Shown here: positions 17,574 to 28,580 of the stretch, in pieces
Layout: the number at the start of each line of letters is the position of its first letter
Position numbering within the stretch: the first letter of the stretch is position 1
Assembly: GCF_027489515.1 (NCBI RefSeq)
Contig: NZ_JAIXZS010000058.1
Coordinates: 30,047 to 94,046 of the forward strand
DNA length: 64,000 bases
Direction of reading: 5' to 3'
Source of the DNA: Novosphingobium sp.
Lineage (GTDB): Bacteria > Pseudomonadota > Alphaproteobacteria > Sphingomonadales > Sphingomonadaceae
Program-made: the position numbers and the translations under genes
Notes under the pieces: generated by a model
Told to the model about the DNA's origin: nothing
The model's input: only the letters and a program-made list of their open reading frames with translations
Database searches by the model: none

Positions 17574-19514
17574 ATGAATGATGACCAGCCGCAGGGCAAT
17601 CCCTGGATCAAGAGTCTCCTGATCTGGGGCGGCATTTTTCTTGCACTGCTGCTCGTCGTGTCGATGTTCAACACGCGGACCGATCCGGCCGGCACGATGA
17701 TTCCCTACTCCGACTTCCGCGCCAGCGTCGTGCAGGACAACGTGCGCGAAGTGCAGGTCGGGCCGGACCGGATCACCGGAACGCTCAAGAACGACCAGCA
17801 ATTCAGCACAGTCCCGGTCCCTGGCGACGTCGAACTGACCAAGCTTCTGCAGGAACATGGCGTCCGTTACGCGGGCAAGGCGCAGGAAGAGCCGAACCTC
17901 CTGCTCTATATCCTTGCACAGTCGCTGCCGTTCCTGCTCATTTTGGGCGTGGCTTTCTTCGCGCTGCGGCAGGTTCAGAAGGGTGGCGGCTCCGGGGCGA
18001 TGGGCTTCGGCAAGTCGAAGGCCAAACTCCTTACCGAGCGTTCCGGCAAGGTCACCTTTGATGATGTGGCTGGCATCGACGAGGCCCGCGAGGAATTGCA
18101 GGAGATCGTCGAATTCCTGCGAGATCCAAGCCGCTTCTCCAAGCTTGGCGGCCAGATTCCGAAGGGTGCATTGCTTGTTGGTTCGCCAGGCACCGGAAAG
18201 ACCCTGCTTGCCCGCGCGATTGCCGGCGAGGCTGGCGTTCCCTTCTTCACCATCTCCGGTTCGGACTTCGTCGAGATGTTTGTCGGCGTCGGTGCCAGCC
18301 GTGTCCGTGACATGTTCGATCAGGCGAAAAAGAACGCGCCATGCATCGTGTTCATCGATGAAATCGATGCGGTTGGCCGTCATCGCGGCCATGGCCTTGG
18401 CAATTCGAATGACGAGCGCGAACAGACTCTCAACCAGCTGCTGGTCGAGATGGACGGTTTCGAGGCGAACGAGGGCATCATCATTATCGCTGCAACCAAT
18501 CGGCCTGATGTGCTTGATCCAGCCTTGCTTCGTCCTGGCCGCTTCGACCGTCAGGTCGTGGTTCCAATCCCTGACATAGACGGGCGTGAGAAGATTCTCA
18601 GCGTGCACATGAAGAAGGTGCCGCTTGCTCCCGACGTCCTCCCGCGGGTTATCGCGCGCGGTACCCCGGGCTTCTCAGGTGCGGACCTTGCCAATCTCGT
18701 GAACGAGGCGGCGCTACTCGCTGCCCGCCGCAACAAGCGGCTGGTCGCGATGCAGGAATTCGAGGACGCCAAAGACAAGGTCATGATGGGCGCCGAACGT
18801 CGCTCGATGGTGATGACGGACGACGAGAAGAAGATGACCGCCTATCACGAGGCCGGTCACGCGATTGTGTCGATCAACGAAGCTGCGTCAGATCCTATCC
18901 ACAAGGCCACGATCATTCCTCGTGGCCGTGCACTTGGCATGGTGATGCGCCTGCCGGAGCGGGACAGCTATTCCTATCACCGCGACAAGATGCACGCCAA
19001 TCTCTCAGTCAGCATGGGTGGCCGCGTCGCCGAGGAACTGATTTTCGGTTACGACAAGGTTTCGTCCGGCGCGTCGTCCGATATCCAGTACGCCACCAGC
19101 CTGGCGCGCAGCATGGTCACCAAGTGGGGCATGTCCGATAAGCTCGGGCCGCTGCAATACGAAGAAGCGCAGGAAGGCTATCTTGGCATGGGCGGCTCGC
19201 AGCGCACCATGATGTCGGACGAGACAAACAAGCTCATCGATAGCGAAATCCGGATGCTGGTCGATGGGGCGCATGCCCGGGCCACTGACATCCTGAAGTC
19301 GAATGAGGACAAGCTTCATCTGCTGGCGCAGGCCCTGCTGGAGTACGAGACGCTGAGCGGAGAAGAAATCCGCGCCTTGATGGAGAACGGCAAGCTCGAC
19401 CGGCCCGAAGCGCCAAGCGGTCCTGCGCGGCCTGTGACCTCGCAAGGAGCGACCGTACCGCGTGCTGGACGGCGATTCGCTGGATCGGGCGATCCCCACC
19501 CTGCCGGGGCCTGA
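17574..19514 (+). CDS. ftsH: ATP-dependent zinc metalloprotease FtsH
   Basis: FtsH is the membrane-bound AAA protease that degrades unassembled membrane proteins and short-lived regulators. The 646-residue protein has two membrane helices (about 12-32 and 113-133), Walker A at 203-210 (GSPGTGKT), Walker B FIDEID, the second-region-of-homology arginines (RPGRFDRQ), and the zinc site HEAGH (His425, Glu426, His429). I chose the ATG at 17574; the frame is open back to 17418 but that upstream part is not FtsH-like. glmM, often next in other alphaproteobacteria, is replaced here by a quinone oxidoreductase gene. Confidence 0.97.
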   Translation: MNDDQPQGNPWIKSLLIWGGIFLALLLVVSMFNTRTDPAGTMIPYSDFRASVVQDNVREVQVGPDRITGTLKNDQQFSTVPVPGDVELTKLLQEHGVRYAGKAQEEPNLLLYILAQSLPFLLILGVAFFALRQVQKGGGSGAMGFGKSKAKLLTERSGKVTFDDVAGIDEAREELQEIVEFLRDPSRFSKLGGQIPKGALLVGSPGTGKTLLARAIAGEAGVPFFTISGSDFVEMFVGVGASRVRDMFDQAKKNAPCIVFIDEIDAVGRHRGHGLGNSNDEREQTLNQLLVEMDGFEANEGIIIIAATNRPDVLDPALLRPGRFDRQVVVPIPDIDGREKILSVHMKKVPLAPDVLPRVIARGTPGFSGADLANLVNEAALLAARRNKRLVAMQEFEDAKDKVMMGAERRSMVMTDDEKKMTAYHEAGHAIVSINEAASDPIHKATIIPRGRALGMVMRLPERDSYSYHRDKMHANLSVSMGGRVAEELIFGYDKVSSGASSDIQYATSLARSMVTKWGMSDKLGPLQYEEAQEGYLGMGGSQRTMMSDETNKLIDSEIRMLVDGAHARATDILKSNEDKLHLLAQALLEYETLSGEEIRALMENGKLDRPEAPSGPARPVTSQGATVPRAGRRFAGSGDPHPAGA

Positions 19515-19535
19515 GCAAGCGCTCGTAAGCGAGAT

Positions 19536-20516
19536 ATGGGCACTGACAGCGAAGCCATTGTCATCCGCCGCTATGGCGGACCGGGCGTCCTGCAACTTGA
19601 ACCAGTCAAAGTCCCTCTGCCAGCACCAGGCGAACTGCTCGTTCGCCAGCATGCAGCGTCCGTCAATTTTCATGATATCTATGTTCGCTCGGGTTCCTAT
19701 CGGACCCTCGAGCTTCCTGGCATCCCGGGCCTTGAGGCTGTTGCTACAGTCGAGGCTGTCGGCGAGGGGGTGACCGACTTCGCCGTAGGCGACCGGATAG
19801 CTTACATCGCCCGAAACTACGGCAGCTATGCACGCCACCGTGTCATCAATGGAGCGCTGGCTGTGCCGGTGCCGGCCGGCCTCGATCATGGGATGGCGGC
19901 GGCCTGGTTCCTCAAAGGCCTTACGGCGCAGGCGCTGGTTGACGAGGTCGAGCCGGTTCGGCCCGGCATGTCCGTGCTGGTTCAGGCGGCAGGCGGCGGT
20001 GTCGGCCAACTTGTGGCGAGGATGGCGCGTCGCAAGGGCGGATTCGTGATCGGCACTGCTGGATCTCCGGAGAAGGCGGCAATTGCGCTTGCTGCCGGAT
20101 GCCACGAAGTGATTCTGTATCGGGAGGAAGATGTCGCTTCGCGCGTCATGGCTTTGACGAACGGGGAAGGTGTCGGCGCGGCATACGACGCAGTTGGCGC
20201 CGATACCTTTGAGGGCTCGTTGGCATCGCTTTCCATCAAGGGACACCTTGTCCACTATGGTCAGGCGTCCGGGCCCATTCCGGCGTTCGATCTTTCCCGC
20301 CTTGGCAGCAGGTCCGCCAAAGTCTCGCGGCCGTTCCTGTGGCCTTACATCTCGACGCGCGATGCACTCCTCGGCGCAGCACGGAAGCTGTTCGCAGCAA
20401 TGGAAGCTCGCGAATTACCGCTCACGCTGGGCGGCCGCTATGCATTGGCAGATGCGGCACAAGCGCATCGCGCCTTGGAAACGCGGGCAGCCGGTCCGTT
20501 CGTGCTCGATTGTTGA
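19536..20516 (+). CDS. Quinone oxidoreductase (zinc-independent MDR family)
   Basis: This 326-residue enzyme is an NADPH:quinone reductase-like member of the medium-chain dehydrogenase family. It has the N-terminal GroES-like fold (HAASVNFHDIYVRSG), the nucleotide-binding glycine motif (AAGGGVGQL) and no zinc-binding Cys cluster. The family reduces quinones or enones with NADPH. It starts 21 bases after ftsH and is convergent with DUF3667. A second enzyme of the same family is encoded at 32593; the two differ clearly in sequence and are not a recent duplication. Confidence 0.9.
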   Translation: MGTDSEAIVIRRYGGPGVLQLEPVKVPLPAPGELLVRQHAASVNFHDIYVRSGSYRTLELPGIPGLEAVATVEAVGEGVTDFAVGDRIAYIARNYGSYARHRVINGALAVPVPAGLDHGMAAAWFLKGLTAQALVDEVEPVRPGMSVLVQAAGGGVGQLVARMARRKGGFVIGTAGSPEKAAIALAAGCHEVILYREEDVASRVMALTNGEGVGAAYDAVGADTFEGSLASLSIKGHLVHYGQASGPIPAFDLSRLGSRSAKVSRPFLWPYISTRDALLGAARKLFAAMEARELPLTLGGRYALADAAQAHRALETRAAGPFVLDC

Positions 20517-20529
20517 TCGTGTCGCGGGT

Positions 20530-21561
20530 TCAGCCCGCGCCCGCTTCCGCGGCAATAACGACAAGGTAGATCACAAGTGCGGTGAACGCGAAGACGAGCA
20601 ACGCTCCCGTTCGCAGAAAAGCGCCGAAACGCGAAACGCCGTAGGTGCCGCGCAACTGCTTGTACATATGAAGGGGTGGAACCAGCGCGAGCAGACCGCC
20701 CAATGACTCAGCGCCGATCGCGCTCGCAACCATGCTGGCCGCAAAAAGCAGGGTCATGAAGCTGAGCGAGTAGGTAACGAAAACCGTATGGTCGTAGAGG
20801 TGAAACCTCCGACTGAACGGAAACAGCAGCCACAGGAACGGGACCGAGATAGGCACTAAGGCCCAGCTGTATTTATAGGCATGGCTCTGCATCTTGTAGA
20901 GCGCCAGCTTGGGGTTGCTCTTCGTCTCGTCGATCACTTCGTCGAGGATCGAAAAGCCAGTCGACGAAAGTTTTTCCCCGCCCAGTCGGCGCATGGCAGC
21001 AAGTGCTCTTTCCTGTTGGGCGACCTCGGTCTCGAGGTCGTCCGTATCCACTCCTTTCGCTTCTGCTGCGGCCAGCCTTGCCCGCGAAGCATTTAGAGAT
21101 CTCTCCACCTCTTGGGTGCCCTTGGACAATCCAACGTTGATCTGGACCTGCTTGTCTTTGTCCAGGTCCAGTTCGCCGGCCGTCTGCTGAATGACGGCGA
21201 ACATGACGAATACACTGAACAGAAATAGGGCAAGCGGAGAAACGTAGCTGGCTCGGCGGCCATCGATATACTCGCGGGTCAACCGACCAGGCCGTAAGGC
21301 CAACAGCGGAAGTGTGCGCCAGATCTTGCCTTCGAAGTGAAATACGCCGTGGAGCAAGTCGTGGAAGAAGGCGCCAAGAGTTCGATGCACGTGCGCTGTC
21401 TGTCCGCAATTGTGGCAATGGCTGCCAATCAAGGGCGTATTGCAGTTGAGGCACGCGCTTTCATGGGTATGCCCGTCTTCGCCCTCACCTGCTTCAGGCT
21501 CGAACGCCCGCGCGGTCAGACCTGCGCCAATGGCATCACCCAGTACCTGTGCCTCGCTCAT
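20530..21561 (-). CDS. DUF3667 membrane protein with N-terminal zinc ribbon
   Basis: The 343-residue protein starts with an acidic segment, then a zinc-ribbon-like motif CLNCNTPLIGSHCHNCGQ (two CxxC pairs), then the DUF3667 core (FHDLLHGVFHFEGKIWRTL, RPGRLTREYIDGRR), and about four to five membrane helices. A soluble helical insert (about residues 140-205) with many Lys/Asp/Glu separates the first helix from the rest. The family is common in Sphingomonadales and Bacteroidetes and has no assigned role. A short GC-rich hairpin overlaps its stop region (20527-20543). Confidence 0.85.
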   Translation of the reverse strand: MSEAQVLGDAIGAGLTARAFEPEAGEGEDGHTHESACLNCNTPLIGSHCHNCGQTAHVHRTLGAFFHDLLHGVFHFEGKIWRTLPLLALRPGRLTREYIDGRRASYVSPLALFLFSVFVMFAVIQQTAGELDLDKDKQVQINVGLSKGTQEVERSLNASRARLAAAEAKGVDTDDLETEVAQQERALAAMRRLGGEKLSSTGFSILDEVIDETKSNPKLALYKMQSHAYKYSWALVPISVPFLWLLFPFSRRFHLYDHTVFVTYSLSFMTLLFAASMVASAIGAESLGGLLALVPPLHMYKQLRGTYGVSRFGAFLRTGALLVFAFTALVIYLVVIAAEAGAG

Positions 21562-21787
21562 GCCCCGCAGTCCCGCCTTGCTGTGTTCGGATCAGGCCCT
21601 GACGGTAGCGAATCCTGCTCGTGCTGACCATGCTTGGAAACGCAGTCAGCCCGCAATAGACCGGAAATCCTTGCAAGCGCCCAATGCACCTGCGGTCCAT
21701 GAGTTTACGCCGAATTAACCCTGAAGGTGCAGGGCTTGTCGCCTGTCAGGAGCATGCGATGCCTATCCGCATGGATCGGGTTCAGCG

Positions 21788-23389
21788 GTGGAAAGGGAAG
21801 CAGCCGGAGTGTTGGGCCCACGCGAGGACTTCGGGCTGGCCAACCACGTGACCTTTGGTCGCGCGCGTCCGGGCGTCGCACCTGCACGCCGCGCGCGTAT
21901 ACTTCCAACGTCAGAAGCGCCTATCGCTCCTCCGCCGCCACCTCAGGTGAGCGATTGTCACCCTTCAAGGCGATGGACCCTCTGGTGCCGCCGTGTTGAA
22001 CGGTGGACGGATCGCCATGAACTTACAATCGATCTTGCCGAGAATGTCGGCAGTGCCGGATGGTTTCGAGGCTTTGGTCTTCTTCTGGGTCTCATCCTCA
22101 TTGCAATCATGTGTTGGCCGCGTTTCGCACCGCTTGAGGCGGCAACACTGGTTTCGCTGGACGAAGCGTCGTTGAACGAGTTCCGCGCGCAATCGCTGCG
22201 ATCGCTCTCGACCGGGTCGACACAGGGGCGGCACTTCGCCGCAACTGACGCTGTAAACCGTCTGGCTGCAGCTCCCGAGCGGCCGCAAATCCAGCTTTCG
22301 GCTACGATCGGCGAGAACGACAGCCTACCGCGGATGCTGCAGCGAGCCGGTGTCGGTTCAGGGGATGCGGGGCAAGTCGCTGCCATGGTCGCCAGTGCAG
22401 TCCCCCTTTCGGATATCGCGCCCGGCACCCGCTTTTCCATTACGCTCGGGCCGCGCAGCAATGCTTCCGATCCTCGGCCGCTGCTCACCATCGGCTTTCG
22501 CCCGCGGTTCGATCTGGCCTTGTCTATCAGTCGGCAAGGTGGTGGCCTATCGCTCGCGCGCAAGGCGATTGCCATCGACGTTACCCCGCTGAGAGTTCAG
22601 GGGCTTGTCAGTTCGAGCCTCTATCGATCAGCTCGCGCAGCCGGAGCTCCGCCAAGCGCCGTCCAGGATTATCTGCGCGCGATCGATCAGGCCGTACCAT
22701 TCGAGGAGATCCAGCCGACGGACACCTTCGATCTGGTGGTATCATACAAGCATGCTGCGGATGGGGCGGGGGAGGCCGGTGAGCTTCTGTATGCAGGCAT
22801 AATGCGTTCGGGTCAGCCGCGTGCACAGTTGCTGCGGTGGGGGCCTGACGGCAGTTTCACCTCGCTGGCAGACCTTTCCGGAAGTGGGCAGGCAGAAGCG
22901 GGATTGTTTGGCGCACCGGTCGCAGGACACGAGACATCGGGGTTCGGCATGCGCCGCCATCCGATCCTTGGCTATACCCGTATGCATTCCGGCATCGATT
23001 TCGCTGCTTCCTGGGGATCGCCGATCTACGCTGTCACCGATGGCCGTGTGCAATACGCCGGCTGGCATGGCGGGCACGGAAACTACGTCAGGCTTGATCA
23101 TGGCGGAGGTATCGCCACCGGATATGGACATATGAGCCGGATTGCGGTTGCGCCGGGTATGCTTGTGCGACGCGGGCAGATCATTGGCTATGTTGGATCG
23201 ACCGGCCTTTCGACCGGTGCGCACCTCCACTACGAGGTTTATCGCGGTGGGCAGGCTGTCGATCCTCGTTCAGTGCGAATGGTCCAGCGACGCCAGACCG
23301 TTGATCCCAAGCAGGTTGCTGCATTCAAGGCGCGGTTGCAGGCGCTTCTTTCCATCCGGCCAGGGGTTGTCCTTGGCGCACAGCGCTAG
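21788..23389 (+). CDS. M23 family peptidoglycan metallopeptidase
   Basis: The 533-residue protein has one N-terminal membrane helix (about 93-115), a long middle region, and a complete LytM/M23 domain near the C-terminus: HSGIDF (HxGxD zinc ligands) and HLHYE. It should cut peptide cross-links in the periplasm. A GTG at 21788 is the likely start; the first 90 residues are Pro/Arg-rich and cytoplasmic, so the true start could be further downstream. It is divergent from DUF3667 with 226 bases between them. It is one of three M23/LytM proteins in this window. Confidence 0.88.
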   Translation: MEREAAGVLGPREDFGLANHVTFGRARPGVAPARRARILPTSEAPIAPPPPPQVSDCHPSRRWTLWCRRVERWTDRHELTIDLAENVGSAGWFRGFGLLLGLILIAIMCWPRFAPLEAATLVSLDEASLNEFRAQSLRSLSTGSTQGRHFAATDAVNRLAAAPERPQIQLSATIGENDSLPRMLQRAGVGSGDAGQVAAMVASAVPLSDIAPGTRFSITLGPRSNASDPRPLLTIGFRPRFDLALSISRQGGGLSLARKAIAIDVTPLRVQGLVSSSLYRSARAAGAPPSAVQDYLRAIDQAVPFEEIQPTDTFDLVVSYKHAADGAGEAGELLYAGIMRSGQPRAQLLRWGPDGSFTSLADLSGSGQAEAGLFGAPVAGHETSGFGMRRHPILGYTRMHSGIDFAASWGSPIYAVTDGRVQYAGWHGGHGNYVRLDHGGGIATGYGHMSRIAVAPGMLVRRGQIIGYVGSTGLSTGAHLHYEVYRGGQAVDPRSVRMVQRRQTVDPKQVAAFKARLQALLSIRPGVVLGAQR

Positions 23390-23433
23390 GTAGACGCGTT
23401 CGTCTTGTTGCTCAAAGGTGCTGCAGCGCCTAG

Positions 23434-24438
<1,005 letters not shown>

Positions 24439-24445
24439 AGGCTGC

Positions 24446-24979
24446 ATGATTGACACCGAGCGGCTGATCTTGCGCCCTTGGTGCAAGGGTGATTGCGAGC
24501 CGTTCTGGGCGATGGCTTGCGATCCCCGCGTCATGGCTTATCTGCCTCCGCTCACCCGCGCAGACAGCGACGAGGCGGTTGACCGGATGATTGCGATCGA
24601 GCGCGAACATGGACATGCATTCTGGGCACTTGAGCGCAAAGCCGAAGGCGATTTCATCGGTTTTTGCGGCATACTTCCCCCGCGCCCGCCCATTTTCGAG
24701 TACGAGATCGGCTGGCGTTTGGCACAGAACGCCTGGGGGCATGGTTATGCACGAGAGGCGGCTGAAGCTTCGCTCGCGTGGGCATGGGAGAACCTCTCCG
24801 TCCCTGCCATCATGGCCATCACGAACATTGCCAATACCCGCAGTTGGGGGCTGATGGAGCGTCTTGGCATGATCCGATATCCTGATGAGGATTTCGATCA
24901 TCCCGAGCTTGCCGAGGGCGATCCACTGCGACCCCACATTCTCTATCGTATCCACCGGCCTTCTCATGCGGCCGTCTGA
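24446..24979 (+). CDS. GNAT N-acetyltransferase (RimJ/RimL type)
   Basis: The 177-residue protein fits the GNAT family that acetylates amino groups with acetyl-CoA. It opens with the typical TERLILRPW strand and has the acetyl-CoA-binding region GWRLAQNAWGHGYAREAAEA and a C-terminal NTRSWGLMERLGM element. This arrangement is that of the RimJ/RimL subgroup. The target is unknown. It starts seven bases after hemB, with GAAGG before the ATG. Confidence 0.9.
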   Translation: MIDTERLILRPWCKGDCEPFWAMACDPRVMAYLPPLTRADSDEAVDRMIAIEREHGHAFWALERKAEGDFIGFCGILPPRPPIFEYEIGWRLAQNAWGHGYAREAAEASLAWAWENLSVPAIMAITNIANTRSWGLMERLGMIRYPDEDFDHPELAEGDPLRPHILYRIHRPSHAAV

Positions 24980-24989
24980 AGGAAGTGGC

Positions 24990-25559
24990 ATGCACAAGGA
25001 CGTCACAATCGCAGCCATTCACGGCAATGCACCACGCATCCACCCGAGCGCGTTCATTGCGCCGGGATGCAGGATCATCGGCGATGTCGAGATCGGGCCG
25101 GATGCTTCCGTTTGGTACAATTGCGTGATTCGCGGCGATGTGAATCGCATCGTGATCGGCGCTCGCAGCAACATTCAGGACGGGACCGTGATCCATTGCG
25201 ACAGCCCCGACCCACGTCATCCGCAGGGCTTTCCGACCGTGATCGGCGAAGATGTACTAGTGGGCCATATGGTCATGCTGCACGGCTGTACGTTGGAGAA
25301 CCGCGCGTTCGTGGGGCTCGGCGCCGTGGTGATGAACGGCGCGGTGATCGAAGGGGACGGCATGCTTGCTGCCGGTGCGCTGCTCACACCGGGCAAGCGC
25401 ATTGCCGCGCGCCAGTTGTGGGGAGGGCGCCCTGCATCCCATATGCGCGACCTGACCGACCAAGCGATTCATGAGATGCAGTTGGGCGTCGCGCACTATG
25501 TTGGCAATGCGCGTGCCCACAACGAGGCGTTGGCCCGCCATGGCACGACCGAAGCCTGA
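24990..25559 (+). CDS. Gamma-class carbonic anhydrase-like protein
   Basis: This 189-residue protein is a left-handed beta-helix of the gamma-carbonic anhydrase (YrdA/PaaY) family, recognised by hexapeptide repeats such as VEIGPDASVWYNCVIRGD and VLVGHMVMLHG. The metal-ligand histidines of the family are visible (VIHCDS, GHMVMLH). These trimeric proteins hydrate CO2 in some cases; others have no measurable activity. The ATG at 24990 has GAAGGAAG ahead of it and is preferred over in-frame ATG 24966. The gene overlaps the DUF167 gene by 20 bases. Confidence 0.92.
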   Translation: MHKDVTIAAIHGNAPRIHPSAFIAPGCRIIGDVEIGPDASVWYNCVIRGDVNRIVIGARSNIQDGTVIHCDSPDPRHPQGFPTVIGEDVLVGHMVMLHGCTLENRAFVGLGAVVMNGAVIEGDGMLAAGALLTPGKRIAARQLWGGRPASHMRDLTDQAIHEMQLGVAHYVGNARAHNEALARHGTTEA

Positions 25560-25827
25560 TCTACCTTCTGCGAGCGTGCTCCGGTCACTCGCCGATGCCG
25601 ACGGGAGACTCTCGGTTCGTGTCACGCCCGGTGCGCGATGCGAAGGCATCGAGATTGTTTCCGGCCGTGTCATCGTCAAGGTGAGAGCGAAGCCGGAAGA
25701 CGGCAAGGCAACGGCCGCTGTGGTTGAGCTGCTCGGGCAAGCGCTAGTTATGCCGCCGTCTGGGATTGCCTTGTTGCGCGGCGCAACTTCGCGGGAAAAG
25801 TTGTTCAGGATTCCGCCGGCAGTCTGA
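25540..25827 (+). CDS. DUF167 (YggU-like) protein
   Basis: The 95-residue protein matches DUF167/YggU, with the conserved RVTPGARCEGI strand, VKVRAKPEDGKAT, and the final short basic region SREKLF. No biochemical role is established for the family. I chose the ATG at 25540, which overlaps the end of the carbonic anhydrase gene. Its 3' end overlaps the DUF1275 gene on the other strand by 23 bases, so the two transcripts converge. Confidence 0.88.
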   Translation: MARPKPDLPSASVLRSLADADGRLSVRVTPGARCEGIEIVSGRVIVKVRAKPEDGKATAAVVELLGQALVMPPSGIALLRGATSREKLFRIPPAV

Positions 25828-26443
25828 TCGCGACCAATGTCATCATGGCTGCCCAAGCCGCCGCAATCCACAAGCAGCCGAACGGAAATCGGCTCTGCAG
25901 GGACGCGCCGAGTACAGCGCCGGTCAGCAGCCCACACCACAGCAGACCCCATTGTATCCATCCCGGCTCTGCCTTTCCCACAAGCCAAAGCGCCAATCCT
26001 TGCCCAAGACGGACAAGCGCGCCGGTCATGTAGGTCAGACCTACCGTCACTTCACCGTCGCGCTGGAAGGTGTTGTTGGTTACCCCCATGGCCAGCACGA
26101 GCGCCGCGAGCATGACAGGTTCACTGCCAAATCCTCGCGCGGCCGCACCAATCAGTAGAAGCGCCGTGACAACGCCAAGGATAACCGGCTTTCGGCGGCT
26201 TCCAGCCCGAAGTGCAAGCAGCGCTCCCAGCGCCACACCGCATACAAAACCGGCGATAAGCACCGCTGGGAAAAGGGCAGTTCCTGACAGGGTGCTGAGT
26301 GCGACACCCAATCGCGTTGAATTGCCAGACATGAACGACACGAAATGGCCCTCGGCCGAAAGGAAACCGACTGCATCGACGAAACCGGCGAGGCCGGAGA
26401 GGGCAATTGCCAGCCTGCGTCGTTCCGGATCATACCTGAGCAT
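25805..26443 (-). CDS. DUF1275 (YoaK-type) membrane protein
   Basis: The 212-residue protein has about six membrane helices and the DUF1275 N-terminal signature GFVDAVGFL followed by FVSFMSGNSTRLG. The family is widespread and uncharacterised. It starts from an ATG at 26443, 35 bases from the haemoglobin gene stop on the same strand, so the two may be co-transcribed. Confidence 0.88.
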   Translation of the reverse strand: MLRYDPERRRLAIALSGLAGFVDAVGFLSAEGHFVSFMSGNSTRLGVALSTLSGTALFPAVLIAGFVCGVALGALLALRAGSRRKPVILGVVTALLLIGAAARGFGSEPVMLAALVLAMGVTNNTFQRDGEVTVGLTYMTGALVRLGQGLALWLVGKAEPGWIQWGLLWCGLLTGAVLGASLQSRFPFGCLWIAAAWAAMMTLVAIRLPAES

Positions 26444-26478
26444 GTTGGAAGCCTACCTGATTGCCCGATAGTGGCCAA

Positions 26479-26880
26479 TCAAGCCTTCGCCATCCCCATG
26501 GCCATCCGCTCCAATATGTCGGCCAGCGCCTCGGAAATGACTGTATCACCGGGCGCGATGTCAGTGATGGCACGGCGCATTGCATTGGCCCACTGACCGG
26601 CCGTCACTCTGTCTATACCAAGCGGGGCATGCATGCTCACCATGCACTTGCCTGGGTTCGCTTCCCACCATGTCCGCGGGCCGCCGCTCCAGCCGGCGAG
26701 GAATAGCGGCAGCGATTCGCGCATGGGGGCGAGGTCCGGAGCGTGCATCGCTCTTAGCGCAGCAAACTCGGTCTCGGTTTCCATGAGGTCGTAGAAGCGG
26801 TCGCTGATCCGGCGCAGAACAACCAAGCCCCCAATTCGATCAAAGGGGCTGACATTTTGGGTATCGGGCGGGTTGGCCAA
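26479..26880 (-). CDS. Group II truncated haemoglobin
   Basis: Truncated haemoglobins bind O2 or NO at haem in the cytosol. The 133-residue protein shows the group II features: FDRIGG at the start, RFYDLMETE, the LAGWSGGP turn, the proximal histidine in SMHAPLGI and the conserved Trp (G8) in GQWANAM. It is close to the normal group II length. It lies downstream of the DNA ligase gene on the same strand, 74 bases away, and upstream of DUF1275. A link to DNA repair is not implied. Confidence 0.92.
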   Translation of the reverse strand: MANPPDTQNVSPFDRIGGLVVLRRISDRFYDLMETETEFAALRAMHAPDLAPMRESLPLFLAGWSGGPRTWWEANPGKCMVSMHAPLGIDRVTAGQWANAMRRAITDIAPGDTVISEALADILERMAMGMAKA

Positions 26881-26954
26881 GAATCTTCACTCCAGCGGCG
26901 CATTGCGGCAATCCAAGTCATGCCAGTGAGGCGCATCAACCGCCTTGACGGAGA

Positions 26955-28550
26955 TCAAGTTACCAGCGCGCGCAAAGCCTCGAGCCGATTGGCTTCATGC
27001 GCCGGCTTGTCATGGCGAATGCGGTGGATTCGGGGAAACCGCATTGCCAACCCTGACTTGTGCCGTTTGCTGAGATGAACCGAATCGAAGGCCACTTCGA
27101 ATACAAGACTTCGGTCGGTTTCTCGCACCGGGCCGTACTTTGCCACTGTATGCTGCCGGACATGGCGATCCAGAAAGCGCAGCTCTTCGTCGGTGAAGCC
27201 GAAGTAGGCCTTGCCGACCGGCAACAATTCAGCGCCAGCATCCGGATCGCCATTCCAGCACCCGAACGTGAAATCGGAATAGAACGAGGAGCGTTTGCCG
27301 GAGCCACGCTGAGCATACATCAGCACGCAATCAATCAGCAACGGCTCACGCTTCCATTTGTACCACAGCCCGGCTCGGCGCCCCGCGACATAGGGCGATT
27401 GGCGGTGCTTGAGCATGATGCCTTCGATCGCAGCGTCGCGCGCACCGGCGCGGATCTCGGCCAGCGCTTCCATGTCTTTTGCCGCAATCGTTTCCGAAAG
27501 GTCAAAGCGTTCCGCATCAAGCCTTGGTATCAGCGCTTCCAGCCGGATCCTCCGTTCGGTCCAGGGGTGCTCGCGCAGGTCCTCGCCCCCATCGATCAGC
27601 AGGTCATAGAGCCGCACGAAGGCTGGCGCCTCCGCAAGCATCGCTTTCGATACGGTCTTGCGGCCTAAACGTTGCTGCAAGGCATTGAAGCTGGCCGCAC
27701 CGCCAGTTTCGCCGCCCTGATGGCTCCCTCGCACCAGCAGTTCGCCATCGAGGACAGCCGGGAATGGCAGCGCCGCAGCAATTTCCGGGAAGCTTGACGA
27801 AATTTCGTCTCCGCCGCGGGAATAGACGCGCGTTTCGCCGCCGACATGGACGAGTTGCACCCGAATACCGTCCCATTTCCACTCGGCGACGTAGTCCCCC
27901 AGATCAATCGCTTCATCCTCAAGCGGGTGCGCGAGCATGAAGGGGCGAAACAGCGGCAAGAGATCGGTGCGTGGAGGCGGCGCCGTCCCGTTGGCCCAGG
28001 CAAACAGCGGCAGATAAGGCGGGCTCTGGCCGTGCCAGTACTCCCCCACATCATCGACCGTAACGTTGAAGGCCTGTGCGAAGGCCACCTTGGCCAGCCG
28101 CGCTGAAACGCCGATCCGCAGCGCACCGGTTGCAAACTTTATGAGGGCATATCGGCCCGGCGTATCGAGCCGGTCGAGCAGGCCTGCCAGCACTTGTGAC
28201 GCACCGGCCCGCGTTACCTGACTGAGCGACGTCACGACTTCGCTTAGGGTGGGTGGTGGGCCTGCTGGAGCAGGCTCCGGTTCGGGCCAAAGAAGGCTGG
28301 CCGTCTCCGCCGTATCGCCAACAAAGTCTCGCGAGAGCGTCCAGAGCACGGGGTCCACCCGATCAGCCATCAGGCTGCGGACGGTACTGGCCTTGATTGC
28401 AGGAAAATCGACCGCACCAGTCAGCGCTGCCAGCGCCCAGCCGCGGTCCGGATCCAGCGTCTCACGAAGATAGGCCGCGATCAGCATGAGTTTCCCATTG
28501 CGCGACGGCGTGAGCAGCAGTCGATCGAGCAGTTCTGCGAAGGTCTTCAC
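26955..28550 (-). CDS. ATP-dependent DNA ligase (cisplatin damage response type)
   Basis: This 531-residue enzyme seals nicks in DNA using ATP. The nucleotidyl-transfer lysine is Lys225 in the motif KWDG, followed by RVYSRGGDE; downstream are motifs with IEGIMLKH and WYKWKREP. An N-terminal helical DNA-binding domain occupies about residues 1-200. This ligase type is encoded next to a metallo-beta-lactamase-fold exonuclease in many bacteria. That gene lies 30 bases upstream here (28581), so the two form an operon. The Lhr helicase and phosphoesterase genes that often complete this set are not adjacent. Confidence 0.93.
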   Translation of the reverse strand: MKTFAELLDRLLLTPSRNGKLMLIAAYLRETLDPDRGWALAALTGAVDFPAIKASTVRSLMADRVDPVLWTLSRDFVGDTAETASLLWPEPEPAPAGPPPTLSEVVTSLSQVTRAGASQVLAGLLDRLDTPGRYALIKFATGALRIGVSARLAKVAFAQAFNVTVDDVGEYWHGQSPPYLPLFAWANGTAPPPRTDLLPLFRPFMLAHPLEDEAIDLGDYVAEWKWDGIRVQLVHVGGETRVYSRGGDEISSSFPEIAAALPFPAVLDGELLVRGSHQGGETGGAASFNALQQRLGRKTVSKAMLAEAPAFVRLYDLLIDGGEDLREHPWTERRIRLEALIPRLDAERFDLSETIAAKDMEALAEIRAGARDAAIEGIMLKHRQSPYVAGRRAGLWYKWKREPLLIDCVLMYAQRGSGKRSSFYSDFTFGCWNGDPDAGAELLPVGKAYFGFTDEELRFLDRHVRQHTVAKYGPVRETDRSLVFEVAFDSVHLSKRHKSGLAMRFPRIHRIRHDKPAHEANRLEALRALVT

Positions 28551-28580
28551 CAGCGCCTCTTGCTGATGCAGCGCGGCGAG

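Noticed and set aside
20527..20543. GC hairpin at the DUF3667 stop
   Set aside because: Stem of five pairs without a T-run in either direction; not enough for a terminator.
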